Assembly: GCF_028583425.1 (NCBI RefSeq)
Contig: NC_072801.1
Span: forward strand, 17,752,001-17,816,000
Direction: 5' to 3'
DNA length: 64,000 nucleotides
Source of the DNA: Eublepharis macularius
Taxonomy: Eukaryota; Chordata; Lepidosauria; Squamata; Eublepharidae
Part shown: positions 29,849-43,300 of the stretch, piece after piece
Layout: every line of letters begins with the position of its first letter
How positions within the stretch are numbered: the first letter of the stretch is position 1
Notes under the pieces: generated by a model
Databases searched by the model: none
Seen by the model: only the letters and a program-made list of their open reading frames with translations
What the model was told of the DNA's origin: nothing
Translations under genes and position numbers: made by a program

Positions 29849-32800
29849 GTGAGCCAGCGAGCGGCCTGGCGGTTTCCGCGGGAGAGAGGCGGTGGGGTGT
29901 TTTAACTCGGGTCGGGGCCGGAGGCACCTGCTCGCCGTAGCCGCGGGTGGGGCGGGTAACGTCGGAATGGGCGCCCTCGTGTCTGCAGCGCGCTAGCAGA
30001 CGCGGGTACACCTTTTTCAAGGCCATTCCCACGTCTGAGCGTTCTGTCTCGTGTCTTGCCACCCGTGTTCAAACACAGTGAGCTGTTCTTTTTTTAAAAA
30101 AAAAACTGCCACGTCCGAATGGTCAGGTTCGCCACTGGCCAATATTTCAGAGATTATAGTTTTTATATATATATATATATATATATATCCCATGATTGAA
30201 CGTTAAGCTTTTGTTTGGTGCTCGGATTACTGGTAAATCAAGATGGGTAGCCGTGTTTGTCTGTCTGTAGCAGTAGAAAAGAGCAAGAGTCCAGTAGGAC
30301 CTCTAAGACTAACAAAATGTGGCTCACGAAAGCGTATACCCTACCACAAATTTTGTTAGTCTTAGAGGTCCTACTGGACTCTTGCTCTTTTCTACAGATT
30401 ACTGGTGTTTTTAAAAAGTGGGCTAATGTTGAGAGACTCTAGAAGTTGTGAGTGTTTTAATATCCCCAAGTCAATGTTTAACCTGTATTTTGTGCTCAGA
30501 TGGGGACAGATGTTTTTAAAAGGCTCGAGTCCAACAGGTCTTCCTCATGTTCCGGACAGTGGAAGAGGACTTCCTCCTAAGACTTGCTCGTTTATAATGT
30601 GTTCACAAGAGTTTTACAAGCGCGGCATGATTGCGGGGTGTTGGCAAAGTTTCTGTCACCTGCCAGCCTCTCCTTGTAAGCCTCATTTGAACTTAAATGC
30701 GGAAGAAGGAACCCTGTTGGGTCAGACCAGGAGTCCAGCTAGGCTTGCAAACCTGCTTCACGCAGTGGCCAACCGGTTTCCCCGCTGGCCCAACAAACTT
30801 GGGTATAAAGGACAAGACCTCCCCTGCTGATATTGATAGGGGCCTACTTCTGAGTAAATCTGTTTCGGATCAGGGTGTTTGATTGGAAAAGAATTAACAA
30901 AAATCTGTCGCTTCTTTTTCGCTCCCCCCCAGAAGTTATAAAGGAGTTTATACTGCTCCTGGCTGGAGTTAGAATTCTACTTCTTAAGGTGCAGTCCTAT
31001 CCATGTAAATGCTGGCTTCAGTGTGACCCCCTCCCCAAGCCGTTTGCAATTTTAGGCTGGAAAATATCCTGGTAAAGAGAGGCAACTTTAACAAAAATTC
31101 CTTGGCAAATCTGAACTTTAAGGAGTGGGAAATTGGAGCAAGACTGCGTGTGTGAGTGTGCACAGAGAACAAGGAGGTGAGATAAATGTTAACATTTAAG
31201 ATGATGTGAGCTGCCCTGAGCCCATTCGTGGGGAGGGTGGGATATAAATCAAATCAATAAATAAATAACAATGCCCACCTCCTATTGTGGCTTTTGACAT
31301 TTGCAGGTCCAGGAGTGTGGCAGTGTGTGTTGGATAGCGGTTGGGGGACAAGGCTATAAAGGGGGGGGGCTATATGGGAGTTGTGTTGGTGAGGGGGTTT
31401 GAAGATAAAGGGAAGTGGACCTAGAAAACAGCCGCTTTGGATGTGCTTACAGGAAGTGGCCATAGGTGACTCTGGAGGCTTTAAATATTTTGTTCTGAGT
31501 AGCAAAGCAAAGCCGTGCCAGCCCTGGCCAGATGTGGCTGGGGCAGGTAGACATGGAGAGTGACTCAGAGGACCTCGAATGCTGTGAAGCAGGGCTGGGA
31601 GGCGGAATTTGCCTAAACCGGCTGAGGGAACAGCCCTTTGATGAAAAGGCAAGTTTTCACTCGGGGTAGCTGCAATGAAAGAGGGCCATGGAGACCTATT
31701 GAGCACACTAGCCAGTTAAGTTACATTTTTGAAGAAATTGTCACATTTTATTCTGCCCCTTCATCCAAGGAGCTTGGGATAGCATATGTTATTCTCCCGG
31801 CTCCTGTTTCATCCTTGAGGTGAGAGAGGCACAACAAAATAAGGTCCGTGTCCCCCATGATTGAGTGGATATTTGCACTCTGGGCTTGCTGGTCTAGGTC
31901 TAGATGTTCCGTCCACTGCATCGTACTGTGTTTCATCCTCTTCGCTGTACGCGCGGGAACAGTGTGTGCAAAAGTTACAGGATGTTTATACGTTTGAGAA
32001 GCAAGAGAAATGATGTACCCGAGGCACTGACCCGTCTGGTTTCTTACCTGTGTGTGTTCATTAATTTTAAACGGCTGACTGCATTTCTAAGGCGTCTGCA
32101 TGGGTATGATGTCAGGCTGGCAGAAGTTTGATTAACGTGCAGGATTCTAAACAGTTCTTCCATTTGGACGTCAAGAGGTTCCTGTTGGTTCCGCAAACAG
32201 TCCACATGTGCAGCTAATACATATGTATTACCCAGTGGGCAGCAGAAGCCCTGGTAGAGTTACCAGACTTCTGAAGTTACTCTTGGGGCACCCTTTTGGC
32301 TCTCTAGTGCTTGGCATTTGATTTAACTTAAGCTAATTGGTAATTAGATTCATGCTGACATTTGCCTTATAGATGGACTGTGTAAATACTGTGTTCATGC
32401 CTAAAATGCCAGGTAACACTCTTGGCAGCTTTCTTCGGCATTGCCATTGTTTATTTTTACCTTCTTTTGAATCTTGGCATTTCCTGTAATGGATGCCTGT
32501 TTCACACTGGAGTGGGCAAGGTGAATATTTCAGTTCCTGAAGTGAATCCTGAAGATAATTTGGAACATGGAAACCACGAGTTGTAAAAACTTTCTACTTC
32601 TGCTCCAGGTTTGCAACATTTTATGTGAAGACCTTCTTTAGAATAACTTACACTTTCTTTGAACCTTTCCTGTCCCTTTTACTCAGTTCAGCAAGAGAGT
32701 TGGCTACAGTTTCTTAGCGAACGATCTGAGTGGTTGTGTGAGCTAACCAGGCTGGGGCCTGTCTTAATACACGCCTCTAATCTGAAATGGATTCCTGTTT

Positions 32801-35800
32801 TGTGGACCTGAGTTAACCTCGCACTTTAGATATGCAGATTGCTGTAATCTCGATGAAATCACACAACGGTATTGTAATTGTATGCATTTGCTATCAGAAC
32901 TTGTGCATGTTTGCAAGCATGACTGACTTTGGGAGTACACCCCATTAAATTCAGGGCGGTTTATGACTGACTGAATAGCTGCTTTAGTGATACCCCTGTG
33001 GCACGTAAGAGTTGCTTGTGGGTGGCCAAGCAGGGAACGTTTTGTCAACTGGAAGGGAATAGAATCCTTTTTTTCTTTTTTCCGTTTCAGGCTGTCATTG
33101 TGCCCCAAATGACTGACCTAGGTATGTGCAGGCAGACCACTGAACTTGTAGCGTTATAGGCAAGGCCGAAGCACATGCGGAGGATTTCAACCTTAAGTTG
33201 CCTGTAAGCCTATTCATTTAAAATATTTCTGCGCCACCTCTTCAGAATCCTGCTTGAAGTGGTTTACTGTTAAAAAAACACACTATTAAGAACACAAACC
33301 ACTAGACCTGAACAGTGTCAAAACTCTCTATAATACAGAAGCAGACCATGAAAAAGCTGATAAGAGAGCCTAGCTATCTAGATAAGAGAGCCAAGCTTTC
33401 AACACTAACTTAGCTGGAAAACTTTCTTGCTCTTTCACCTACAAAATTTTGGCCCATAAAAAGTATCACTCATCTGTTTGTGCGTCTTTTCTTTTTTGGT
33501 GCCCTCAAGTTGCAGCCAACTTACAGTGACTCCAGGATAAGAGATAGTTAGATGTGGTTTGCTGTTGCCTGCAACCCTGACCTTCCTTGGTGGTCTCCCA
33601 TCCAGTTAGTAACCAGGGCCAATTCTGCTTAGCTTCCAAGATCTGGTGAAATAGGGCTACCAGGACCTCGGTTAGGACTTGTGCGGCATGCCTTGCATCA
33701 GATCCCTTATATTTTTCCACACACTTCCTCCCAGGAATTCATCTGGCATATGATTTTTCCCCTTTATTTTATCTTCACAACAACCTCAAGATATTGTTGG
33801 GGCTGAGAGATAATGTCTGCGCCAGGATCAACCAGTGAGCTTCATGAGTGAAGGAAGACTTAAATGCAGGTCGCCCCAGACTTAGTTCTCATTTTGTAAC
33901 CCCCTTGCTACGCCAGTTGAGTAGCGAGTGCTGTGGTCTCTGAACGTTTGTATTCTTTCGTCATCTGTAAAGGTGGACTTGGTTTCACTGACTGGTTCTA
34001 AAACTTGGTATGTCTGTAGTCATAGGTGTCCTGTTCCCAGGGAAAAGATGAAAATGGAACATCTCTATCAAGAAGGCCTAGTGTAAAATGTTCTTCATAT
34101 TATCAGCTGACAGGCAGCCAAGCCCCACCTCTGATAGAATGGTCACACGCTGGAGCATTTTTTGGATTGGGAAATACGTTCCTAGCGGCAGTCAGACTGC
34201 ACTACACGTAACAGAATGCAGAGCTGTAGGAATTTTCCCCTCAGACCAGTATTATTCAACCTTTCCAGACCCGTAACCCATTTTTTAATTTAACTGTCTT
34301 TTATCATCTCTGCCTGCCTGCTTTTTAATGCTGTTTCATTCACCCCCCATGCCATCTTTTTTTGTGCTGCTTAAAAAAATCCTAAACACAATGGTGGTTC
34401 CTTGGTTTGAACCATTTGTGGATCCCAGGCTAATGCTTTAAACATGAATCCTTGGGTGGTAGATGCAGTCTTCCATCAGCATATAGGATTATCTTTGCAC
34501 ACGTTGCATGCAAGATGTGTTTAGTGGTATTTTGATTGCATTCGTGGTCAGGGGTTTAATCTTCAAGTATTCAGTATCGATGTTGCTGAAATGTTGCACG
34601 TTGTCAGATATCTTGTACAGAGATAGTGACAGATATATTCCATTTAATATCTTGGTGGTTAAAATCGAAAGATACCGATTCAAGCATAGCTGAATCTATT
34701 TACCAACAATTCTCTAGCCTTGGTGTTACATGCAGCTTCCTCAAACAGATTTATTTCACAAAATGTCTGTGCCACTTTGTCATAAAAGCTGTTGAAGGAG
34801 TCCTCAACCGGGAAAAAGACTCTAATAAAATATAATAAAATGGCCATAAAACAAGAAGCAAGCATAGAAATAAACACTGTAAGTTTGATACTTGATAGAT
34901 TTGCTGGATTAAATGGGACTTACACCAAGTAAGTATATATTAGACCATGGTCTTGATTTCCTATCTCGGGTTGTATCTCCTGAATGTTGCTTCAAAGAGC
35001 TGAAGGTGTATCAGATTCAATCTTTCCCAATATAGGCCGGGCCATGCTAGTTGAAGTCGGTAACTTCAAGCATCTGTAGATTTAAAAAAAAATTATCTTG
35101 GGACAACCAGCAGATTTATCCTTAAGTAAGCCACGTAATTAAAGGTCTGTTCCTCCTACATTCCAAGGATTGTCCACCCAGGCTAAATCACTCGGGGGGG
35201 GGTCATGTTTTGCAAACGGTTCTAGAGCAGTGGCATTAGTGAGAAATGGGTGTGCCTAGGTAGACAAGGCAGATTCCTAGGAGTGGCCTGTGACTGCTCC
35301 CCCACACCCTTGCAGTGAATAAGGGTTGGGGAGAAGCATCAGCCTGCTTCCAATAGCGACTGGATGTGAGTAATGCAGCTTGGGAGTTTGTACATCCTTC
35401 AGTGATTTGGCAGTTTACCTGAGGTTGGGAAAGCTTGTGTTTTGGGACAAGCTTTCAGTGTGCACTCCCTCTCTTGGGGATTTTCAAGCCGAGGACCTGA
35501 TTCCTTCTTTCTTGCCCCGTCTCTAAACAGCCCATGGCAACAGAGCATGCCTTCTGGATAGACCTCCTTAACTTTGGAGTTAGGAGTTGCATCATCTGCT
35601 CTCTTTGAACCCAGTTGACTGCTCTTGTACTTCTTCTTTATTCTGTGTAACTGGCCTCTTCCCCCCCCCCCAGCCTACCCAGGTGCGCTACTTCTTTGGT
35701 TCTTTCTAGTAAAGGTTAGTTCTTAGTTGCCTTTTGGGTGGGCCTAGACCTTTTTTTAAAAAAATCTCAAGGAGCCTTCTTGACAAAGTTCAAAGGACCT

Positions 35801-35822
35801 TGTAAAATTGGCACTCTACTGG

Positions 35823-35866
<44 letters not shown>

Positions 35867-38800
35867 CTGAGGGTCTAGACTAGTGGTTTTTAGCATTTAA
35901 TCTTCTACAGCCTCCCAATCATGCACTGATGTTGAATTCTGCTCCCTTCTTTATATATTTTCTTAAAATATTTATATGCTGCCTTACCTGCCGAGCACTG
36001 TGACTCAAGGCAGCTTACGAAAATAGTGGCGCTCAGATAATAAAATATACAAGAAAAACATGGCGACATGGCTTTCTCTCAAGATATTCTCCTTACGAAA
36101 TTCACCACAAAAAGACCACCTAAAAAAGAACAGCCTTATGTTTCTCGTGGAAGGAGGATAGCACGGAGGGGCCGTCTCCAAGCAAGATGGGGCCCTTGCT
36201 GCAGCTGAACTGTCAACTTAAAGGGAAGGTCCAACCAGGAGAGGGTCCTGAGAGGAGCTGAGTTGTTGAACAGGCTTATAACAAGTAAGCAAGTTCTTTA
36301 AAAGCATAAAGCATCACTCCAGACAAAGAAACAATGTTTTTATTGGTACCTTTATGATAAGCAGATTCTGGGCATATGTTCAGTTAGGCCATTGAGCATA
36401 TTAGAGCAGTTCCTTGGTGGAACAGGCTTCCTCTGTTGGTGGTGGACTCTCCTTCTTTGGAGGTTTTTAAGGAGAGGCCAGATGGTAATCTGACAGCAGT
36501 GATGATTCTGTGACTCAGTTCGAATTTAGGTAGATCTGGAGAGGGAGGGCAGGAAGGGATGAGCCAGCGCTAGGCTCTCGTGGCCCTTTCTTATATGTCG
36601 GCATAATGCTGATGGCCATTTTGAGATCAGGAAGGAATTTTCCTCCAGACCAAATTGGCTAGGGATCCTGGAGGTTTTTTGCCTTCCTCTGGGCATAGAT
36701 CAGTGGGAGAGTGGGGAACTGTGCATTTACTGCATTGCTCGTGGGGTTGGACTAGATGAGCCTTAGAGTTCCTTTCAGCTCTGTGTTTCTATGGTCCTGT
36801 GATGGCCATCAGACAACTCTTTAGTGCTGGGCTTGATTCCTTTTTCTACATGTCATTTTTTAAAAAGACCCGGGAAAGAATATTGCAATTTTTATCCTTG
36901 AAACGGGGGTGAGCAGTAGAAAACAACTCTTCTGCTGGCTGTCTGAAGCTATTACAAGCATGCTGCTGTGAAGGCCTTCTGCAGCACAGATCTGCAGGGG
37001 AGGAAATGAGCCACACATGGAATGGCATGAGCGTTTTGACTGACACTTCAGGCAGGGTTTTGTGAGGAGATGCATTACGTAGAAAAGAGACTGGAAGAGA
37101 TGTAAGTAAAAAGCAAGTACTGATTTTTGCTCTGCAGCTCCCCATCTAATCCTGAATCTGGTGAGATGGGTGGTTGAATAAGGATGCCTTCTGGTTCGGA
37201 TGTTGAAAACTATTTGTTGTGACCAACCAAATGCTTAATGATTGATGGGTGCTAAGGAGTGAAGACAGATTGGGTACAGTACCTTTGTGATTAGATCACA
37301 TGGGCAGGCCAGCTGGGGTGGTCTTACAAGGCTTTGTTCTCCCCAACCAGTTCTAGTTATTCTTCTTCAAGATGCTTACCCAGGTTCAGAGAAGCTTCTC
37401 ATTACAATTCCACCATCCTCTACATGCATCCTTCAGTTGTCCCAACAGAAAGCTGGACTTCAGCCTGCAAGGTGCTGTTAAAGTTCCAGTTCAACCAGTG
37501 ATACCAAAATAATGCTTCTGGGCAAAGGCAAAGTTTGTCATCTCAACCCACTCCCTGTTTGCCTTGAGGATAATTAAATGTTTGGCATTCTGTCCTTGTC
37601 TTCTCCTGATTCTGTGTGAAGCTTTAATTATTGCTTATTATTTACTTGGCAAAGTGGTGCTTAGAAAGGAAACAAAAAGGGTTGTGCCAGTCAGCTGTAA
37701 GCCAACAGAATTCATTGAGGATTTATCGTCTTGCTGCTTGTGAAACACTTTCAGTGAATGTTGTTACAAATGAGGTTCCTACATGCTTTCCAAGAAGTGC
37801 CAGCAAGGTTCGGTGAGCCCTCCAGCCATATAATACCAGGCTCTCGTCATGGTTGCCCTTCGGTGGTTATTGCAGAACTCCTTTTGGTTTCTGCTAAAAC
37901 GTTTGCTTTCCCCCCAACATGCTATTGAAATCTTTCAGGCGCTTGCCGCACTTCCACTATACCGTAAGCAGAATTTCATTTGAGCGAGGGCTGTGCATGA
38001 GGCCCTGAGCTCAGTGGCTGCCCAAGCTCAGCTAGTTATCCGAAGAAACTCTTCCTCAGAGCATGTGCAGAACACACTGCGCCCACCCCACCCCCAGGAA
38101 ACTAGCCCCACACATATGAGACCACGAGGAGGTCTTAAGGGATGCCTGTCGGGTACTGGGAAGTTGTACGATCTGTTGTTCTACGTATTAATCCCGGATG
38201 GTAACGCTTTAACAGTATGTAGGCAGGTCAGTGTGTAAGCCAGAGTAGTATGTAACCTGAAATTTCTGTATGATTTCCAGGCTTGCTTTTCTGCTTTTCC
38301 TATCATTGAGATCTTAAAAGGGTTGGGAAAATTTCAGGCACACTTTTAAAAAATCTCATACCAGTGCTTGGCTATTTGAATTTTGCTTAACCTTAATAGC
38401 AGAATTGGCTCCAAGAAACTAGATAAATTTTCTGGCTCAGAGTTCTCCAGGATAGGATCTTTATTTTTGTTTCAGCATTCTCTTAAATTGCATGATAGAG
38501 GGTGATCATAAACTTTTTTAAAAGTCTGGTTCCAGTTTGAGGCTGTGTTTCTATCAAGATCATCACCTCCTTTACTTGGCATTTAATACTAGTCATGTGT
38601 CCTATTCATCTCTGAAATTCTTAAGGGCCAGTCTGGAATGCTGTGTTCCTGTAATTGCTGCTCCATGTTATTATCTGAAAAATGTGTATTAAGCATTACA
38701 GATCCATTGTTGCAGTTGGGAGCCATTTCTTAGTCACATGAAGCTTAACTAATTAGAACTATACATTAAATGTTTAAAGTCCCTTTACCTTGGAATGTAG

Positions 38801-40292
38801 GTTTCCAATGTTCAGATATAAGCAAACAGATCTTTTCCGTCTTAGTCATAAACATGTGAGTTAGCTTTTTCATAGCTGCATTTTGTTTATATAATATTTG
38901 AGTTGATGGTATAGTATTTTTGTTTTTCTTTCAATATCCTTGCTGAAGATGGGTGTGTGTTGTGTGTAGTCTTGTTCCCAAATACACAGAACAAAACTGA
39001 AGAAAAAGACCATTTTCTCTAGACCAATACCTTGGATGTCACTACTGGAACAACGATATTACAGTCTAGAGAAAGAGATCTTTATTGTGTCCTGAAAGTT
39101 AAGTGGCTTTTTTCCAGCAGGTCCCGTATATGCCTGTAGGAAATGGTGTTGCTTAAATAATAACTTTATATTGCACTGTGTCTTGGTTTGCCCAGAGAAC
39201 TTAACAGTATCTGAGCAAACTGTGAGTAACTTTCTGTTTTCTTGTATGAGAAGGCAGCCATGGAAATGGGTCGAGAACTAGTATATATCCACAGCTGCTT
39301 CGCTAGTTGGTCTACATCTGTCTGCTGCTCACCAGACAGCCTGAAAGAGAAGAGAACCGGTTGTCTTTCACTTTTACTATGAATAGCAATCCTGTGCACA
39401 ATTACCTAGCAGCAGGGCTTTTTTTCAGCTGCAAAGCAGGGGAACGGAGTTCCGGAAACTCTTGAAAATGGTCACATGGCTGGTGACCCCGCCCCCTGAT
39501 CTCCAGACAGAGGGGAGTTGAGATTGCCCTCCACACCGCTCAGCGGCGCGGAGGGCAATCTAAACTCCCCTCTGTCTGGAGATCAGGGGGTGGGGCCACC
39601 AGCCATGTGACCATTTTCTCTGAGAGCAACCCACTGAGCTTCACCACCTCTTTTCCCAGGAAAAAAAAGCCCTGCCTAGCAGTAAGCCCGGTTGCCCACC
39701 GTGGGACAGGCTCCCGAGTAAATATGTATCAGCTTACACACCGAAGCTTCCTTGCCTTGAAGCAGAGTTTGCTTGCCACAAGCAGGCAGCCGCAGGTTTA
39801 ACAGGCCTACTCATGTGCTAATGCATGTGCCAGAGTTTTCCTTCCTCCTACAGAATGGAAAACTCCTCTGCTTTATTGTTTCTGTTGCAGGCAACAAAGC
39901 CTAGAAGAGGTTATGCAGTAATCACAAATTTAGCACAGCAGAATACTTTGGGTAGATAATTTTTCCCTGATTCAGCAAAGGTCTGTCTGAGAGTGGATGT
40001 CATTTTTGAATATGTAAAGATCCTGGCCTTCTGCTTGTACTTTCAGCTTATGCATATGATCTTTAGATCATTAGGCCAAATGATATATATTGGGTCCCTA
40101 TATCAGAATCAAGTTGCTTGTGAATCTTTATAAAGCAGGAGGATGAGACAAGGCATTTAATGTTCATGAACTTTTCCCAAATGTTTTTTTTCTGCTGCAA
40201 CTGGTCAGGAATTCGGAAGTAAACTCTGCTGGGGGTAAATATGCTTGAGAATAAGCAGTTTGGGAAGGGAAGCACAGTGGAGAAGGAATCAT

Positions 40293-40347
<55 letters not shown>

Positions 40348-43300
40348 CAGCAGCAGCAGCAGTAATATTCGATTTATATACTGCCCTTCAGGACAAGTTA
40401 ATGCCCACTCAGAGCGGTTTACAAAGTATGTTATTATTATCCCCACAACAATCACCCTGTGAGGTGGGTGGAGCTGAGAGAGCTCCAGAGAGCTGTGACT
40501 GACCCAAGGTCACCCAGCTGGCTTCAAGTGAAGGAGTGGGGAATCAAACCGGGCTCTCCAGATTAGAGTCCCGCGCTCTTAACCACTACCCCAAACTGGC
40601 TCCTGTCTTTTGCATGCCCCCTGGAAAGGAACTATGGCTTAGTGGTAAAACATCTGTTTGGTGACCAGAAGGTCCGGTGTTTGTTCCCTGGCACCTCCAA
40701 TTGCAAGGTTCGGGTGAGTTGGCAATGTAAAAGTCTCCGCTCGAGACCTGCAGAGCTGCTGCCAGTCAAAATAGATCATCTTGGCCTTTATATGATCATT
40801 GGTCTGATTCAGTATAAGGCCGGTGTGTGTGTGTTGTGCCCCCCCCCCACTTCATGTGAAACTGACATGGCCCAGTTTGGATTGGGTAGCTGTTGAGTCT
40901 TTTTTTGGCCAAGCTCAGAGTACCTGGAAATCTTAAAAAGCCGCAGCCCTGAACTGTACCAGACCTTTTGCCCATCGAGGTCAGAGTGATCTGTTTTTGG
41001 CTGGCATGGGCTTTGCAAGAGCACTCTCCTGGTTCCTGTTGATTGAAGATGCCAGAGATTGTATCTGGGCTTTTCTGCTTGCAAATCATATATGCTCTAA
41101 TGCTAAACCTTCGCCAGTTTGCAGAATTTATTTCAGGGATGGTGGCCAAACTGTGTTCTTCAGCCTCAGTGCCTTCTTTTAAAACTTTTTTTTTCATTTC
41201 ACAATATCAATAATAACAAAGAAACCTATAGCTACTGTAAATGCCCCCCCCTGCCACTATGTTGCTTGTTCACATCATTAGTAAATATAAATGTGTACTT
41301 CAGTGCACAGAAAATCCAAAAAGTCTTGGTGCAGCAATAGGGTATGTAATAGAGAGTAATTCCTACTCCACTTGCATCTAGGTCAGAAAATGTAGGGGGT
41401 TACTCTGAGTCAAGTGAATGATGATAGCAAAGAATTTCTGAAGTTACGTAAGTAGTGAGAATGGGTGGGGGGGCCAGTAAGAGAAAGTGAGACATAATTG
41501 GAGGGCTTGGGCAAGCCGAGCATGTAGCACATTTTGAAGCATTCAATTAGGCAAGGGTGAGATTAACTCCGTTGTGATTCATGCCAAAAGAATGGCCAGT
41601 GCCAATGGAAATGAGCACTTCAGAAACCAGAGTGAAACTTAATGCACTTCTGAATATTTGGACGCTGGATAATTTTTAATGAAGAACATGGAAAAGGTCG
41701 ATGCGTGGCACTGTCAGTCACATAGACAAGGCCTTTCACTTTGATTGGAAGGACTGCCCCCAGTCATGTGTTAAGGTATAAGAAACTGCTGAAGTAAATG
41801 ATGCATTTTATTTCAATATACAGTGTGCCAGACCAGAAGGTATGGGGGAAATTAAAGACAATGCAGAACTGAAGATAATATTATCTGTATGAGAAAGACC
41901 ACCAAAAAGTTAATTCTACCAGACTTCTTTTGGTTTGCTAAGAAGGTAGCTTCCTGAATGAGGAACAGGGAAAATGCAGTCCACTGTAGTATGTGTTGGG
42001 TTTCCAGAGAACAGTTGGTTTTGCTGTCACACAGAGTAGCAACTATTTTTTGGCAAAGTGTGGCTGCAAAAGTGAGGCAGCCAGGGCATAGCCACTGGCT
42101 GGGTAAGGCAGCTGGCGTTCATAATGCAGCCTCTTGGTGGGTGCAGGAATGGACTTCTCTGGGGAAAGGCTGTGCCTTTTGACCTTGTTTTGTGCACTGT
42201 CCACCTGTGAACGGGACGGTGATAGACGCTTGGGATAGTGACATTTGGTGTTGGCAGGAAGAAAGAAATTGAAAACAGATTAGCGCGAGGTGCTGCTGGA
42301 ATAACTAGGTGTGACACCATAGGCTTGAGTTGCCAAAATAATATGAAACCTTCCTTCAATCATAATTCATGAGCTGGAAGTGGCTGAGGAGGATGAGAAG
42401 CAGGGAAACGGTAGACCGCCAGCTGAGCAGGCATCCAGGAAGACTTCTGCAGTTCTGCATCCTTTGGTGCACGACTTATCTGGAGAACTGTCTAGTTAGT
42501 TCACCCACTTGAGAGGACTAACATAAACTGGAACAGTTGGGGGGGTGCACGTGGAGTGCCTGCATAGTCAGATTTCATACCAGCCTCTGAAAGGACTAGA
42601 TCTTAAACATAAAATTGCCTTGCTGGATCAGATTCAGGTCTGTCTAGTACAGCATCCGATGTCCAGGCAGTTGACCCTTGAAAGCCTTAAGAGGGGCATG
42701 AAAATAACTCCCCATCTGTTACTTCTTCCCAGCATCTGGTACTCAGAGGGGTATCTCTTTTCAGAACATTACATTTCTGTTTAGTTATCCTGGCTAAATA
42801 ACTGCTGTATCCTATTCTCTTACACCTAAAATGCATCAGTTGTATTCTAGTAAAGGTGGGGTCGGTGATGAGGCCCTGTAAGTTATGAGTCCCTTGGTTT
42901 CCCCCCTCCCACCCCGAAGTTCTTCTTTTTTGTGAGCTGTTTGTCTAATGTTAGTGATATAAAAGAACTTGTGATGGCACTGGGGAGCCAACTCTTCCCT
43001 AGATTTGATTGTTAGTTTTTTTCAAGGTACGAGAACGTTTTTAACTTTTCTCTTTAGATGTATTGATAAGTTAGAGTATATACAAACCTTCAAGGAAGCC
43101 TTTCCCCCGTCTCTTCTCTCCTGTTCATCTTGGGGTGGGGCGAGCTGAGTTGTAATGTGGCGCTTGCCTTTGCACTGAAGAGAATATCTCTCTGCATTTC
43201 TTCTTACTGTCTCAGTGGCCACATTTTTACAAGCTCTTGGCTGATTTCAGTGCTTGGGAGGGTCTGACTGGTATCCCAGCCCCTTCCTGCATGGGCCAGG

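Noticed and set aside
29266-30062. Several 120-240 residue frames on both strands around GSPT1 exon 1
   Set aside because: They are GC-rich shadows of exon 1 and the CpG island with Ala/Gly/Arg/Pro composition and no domain.
7160-33700. 5S rRNA genes
   Set aside because: Only the internal promoter half of 5S is present at each site and each is fused to a SINE tail.
40241-40502. Poly-Ser and poly-Val or poly-Leu proteins
   Set aside because: They are translations of the GTA/GCA microsatellite in different frames.
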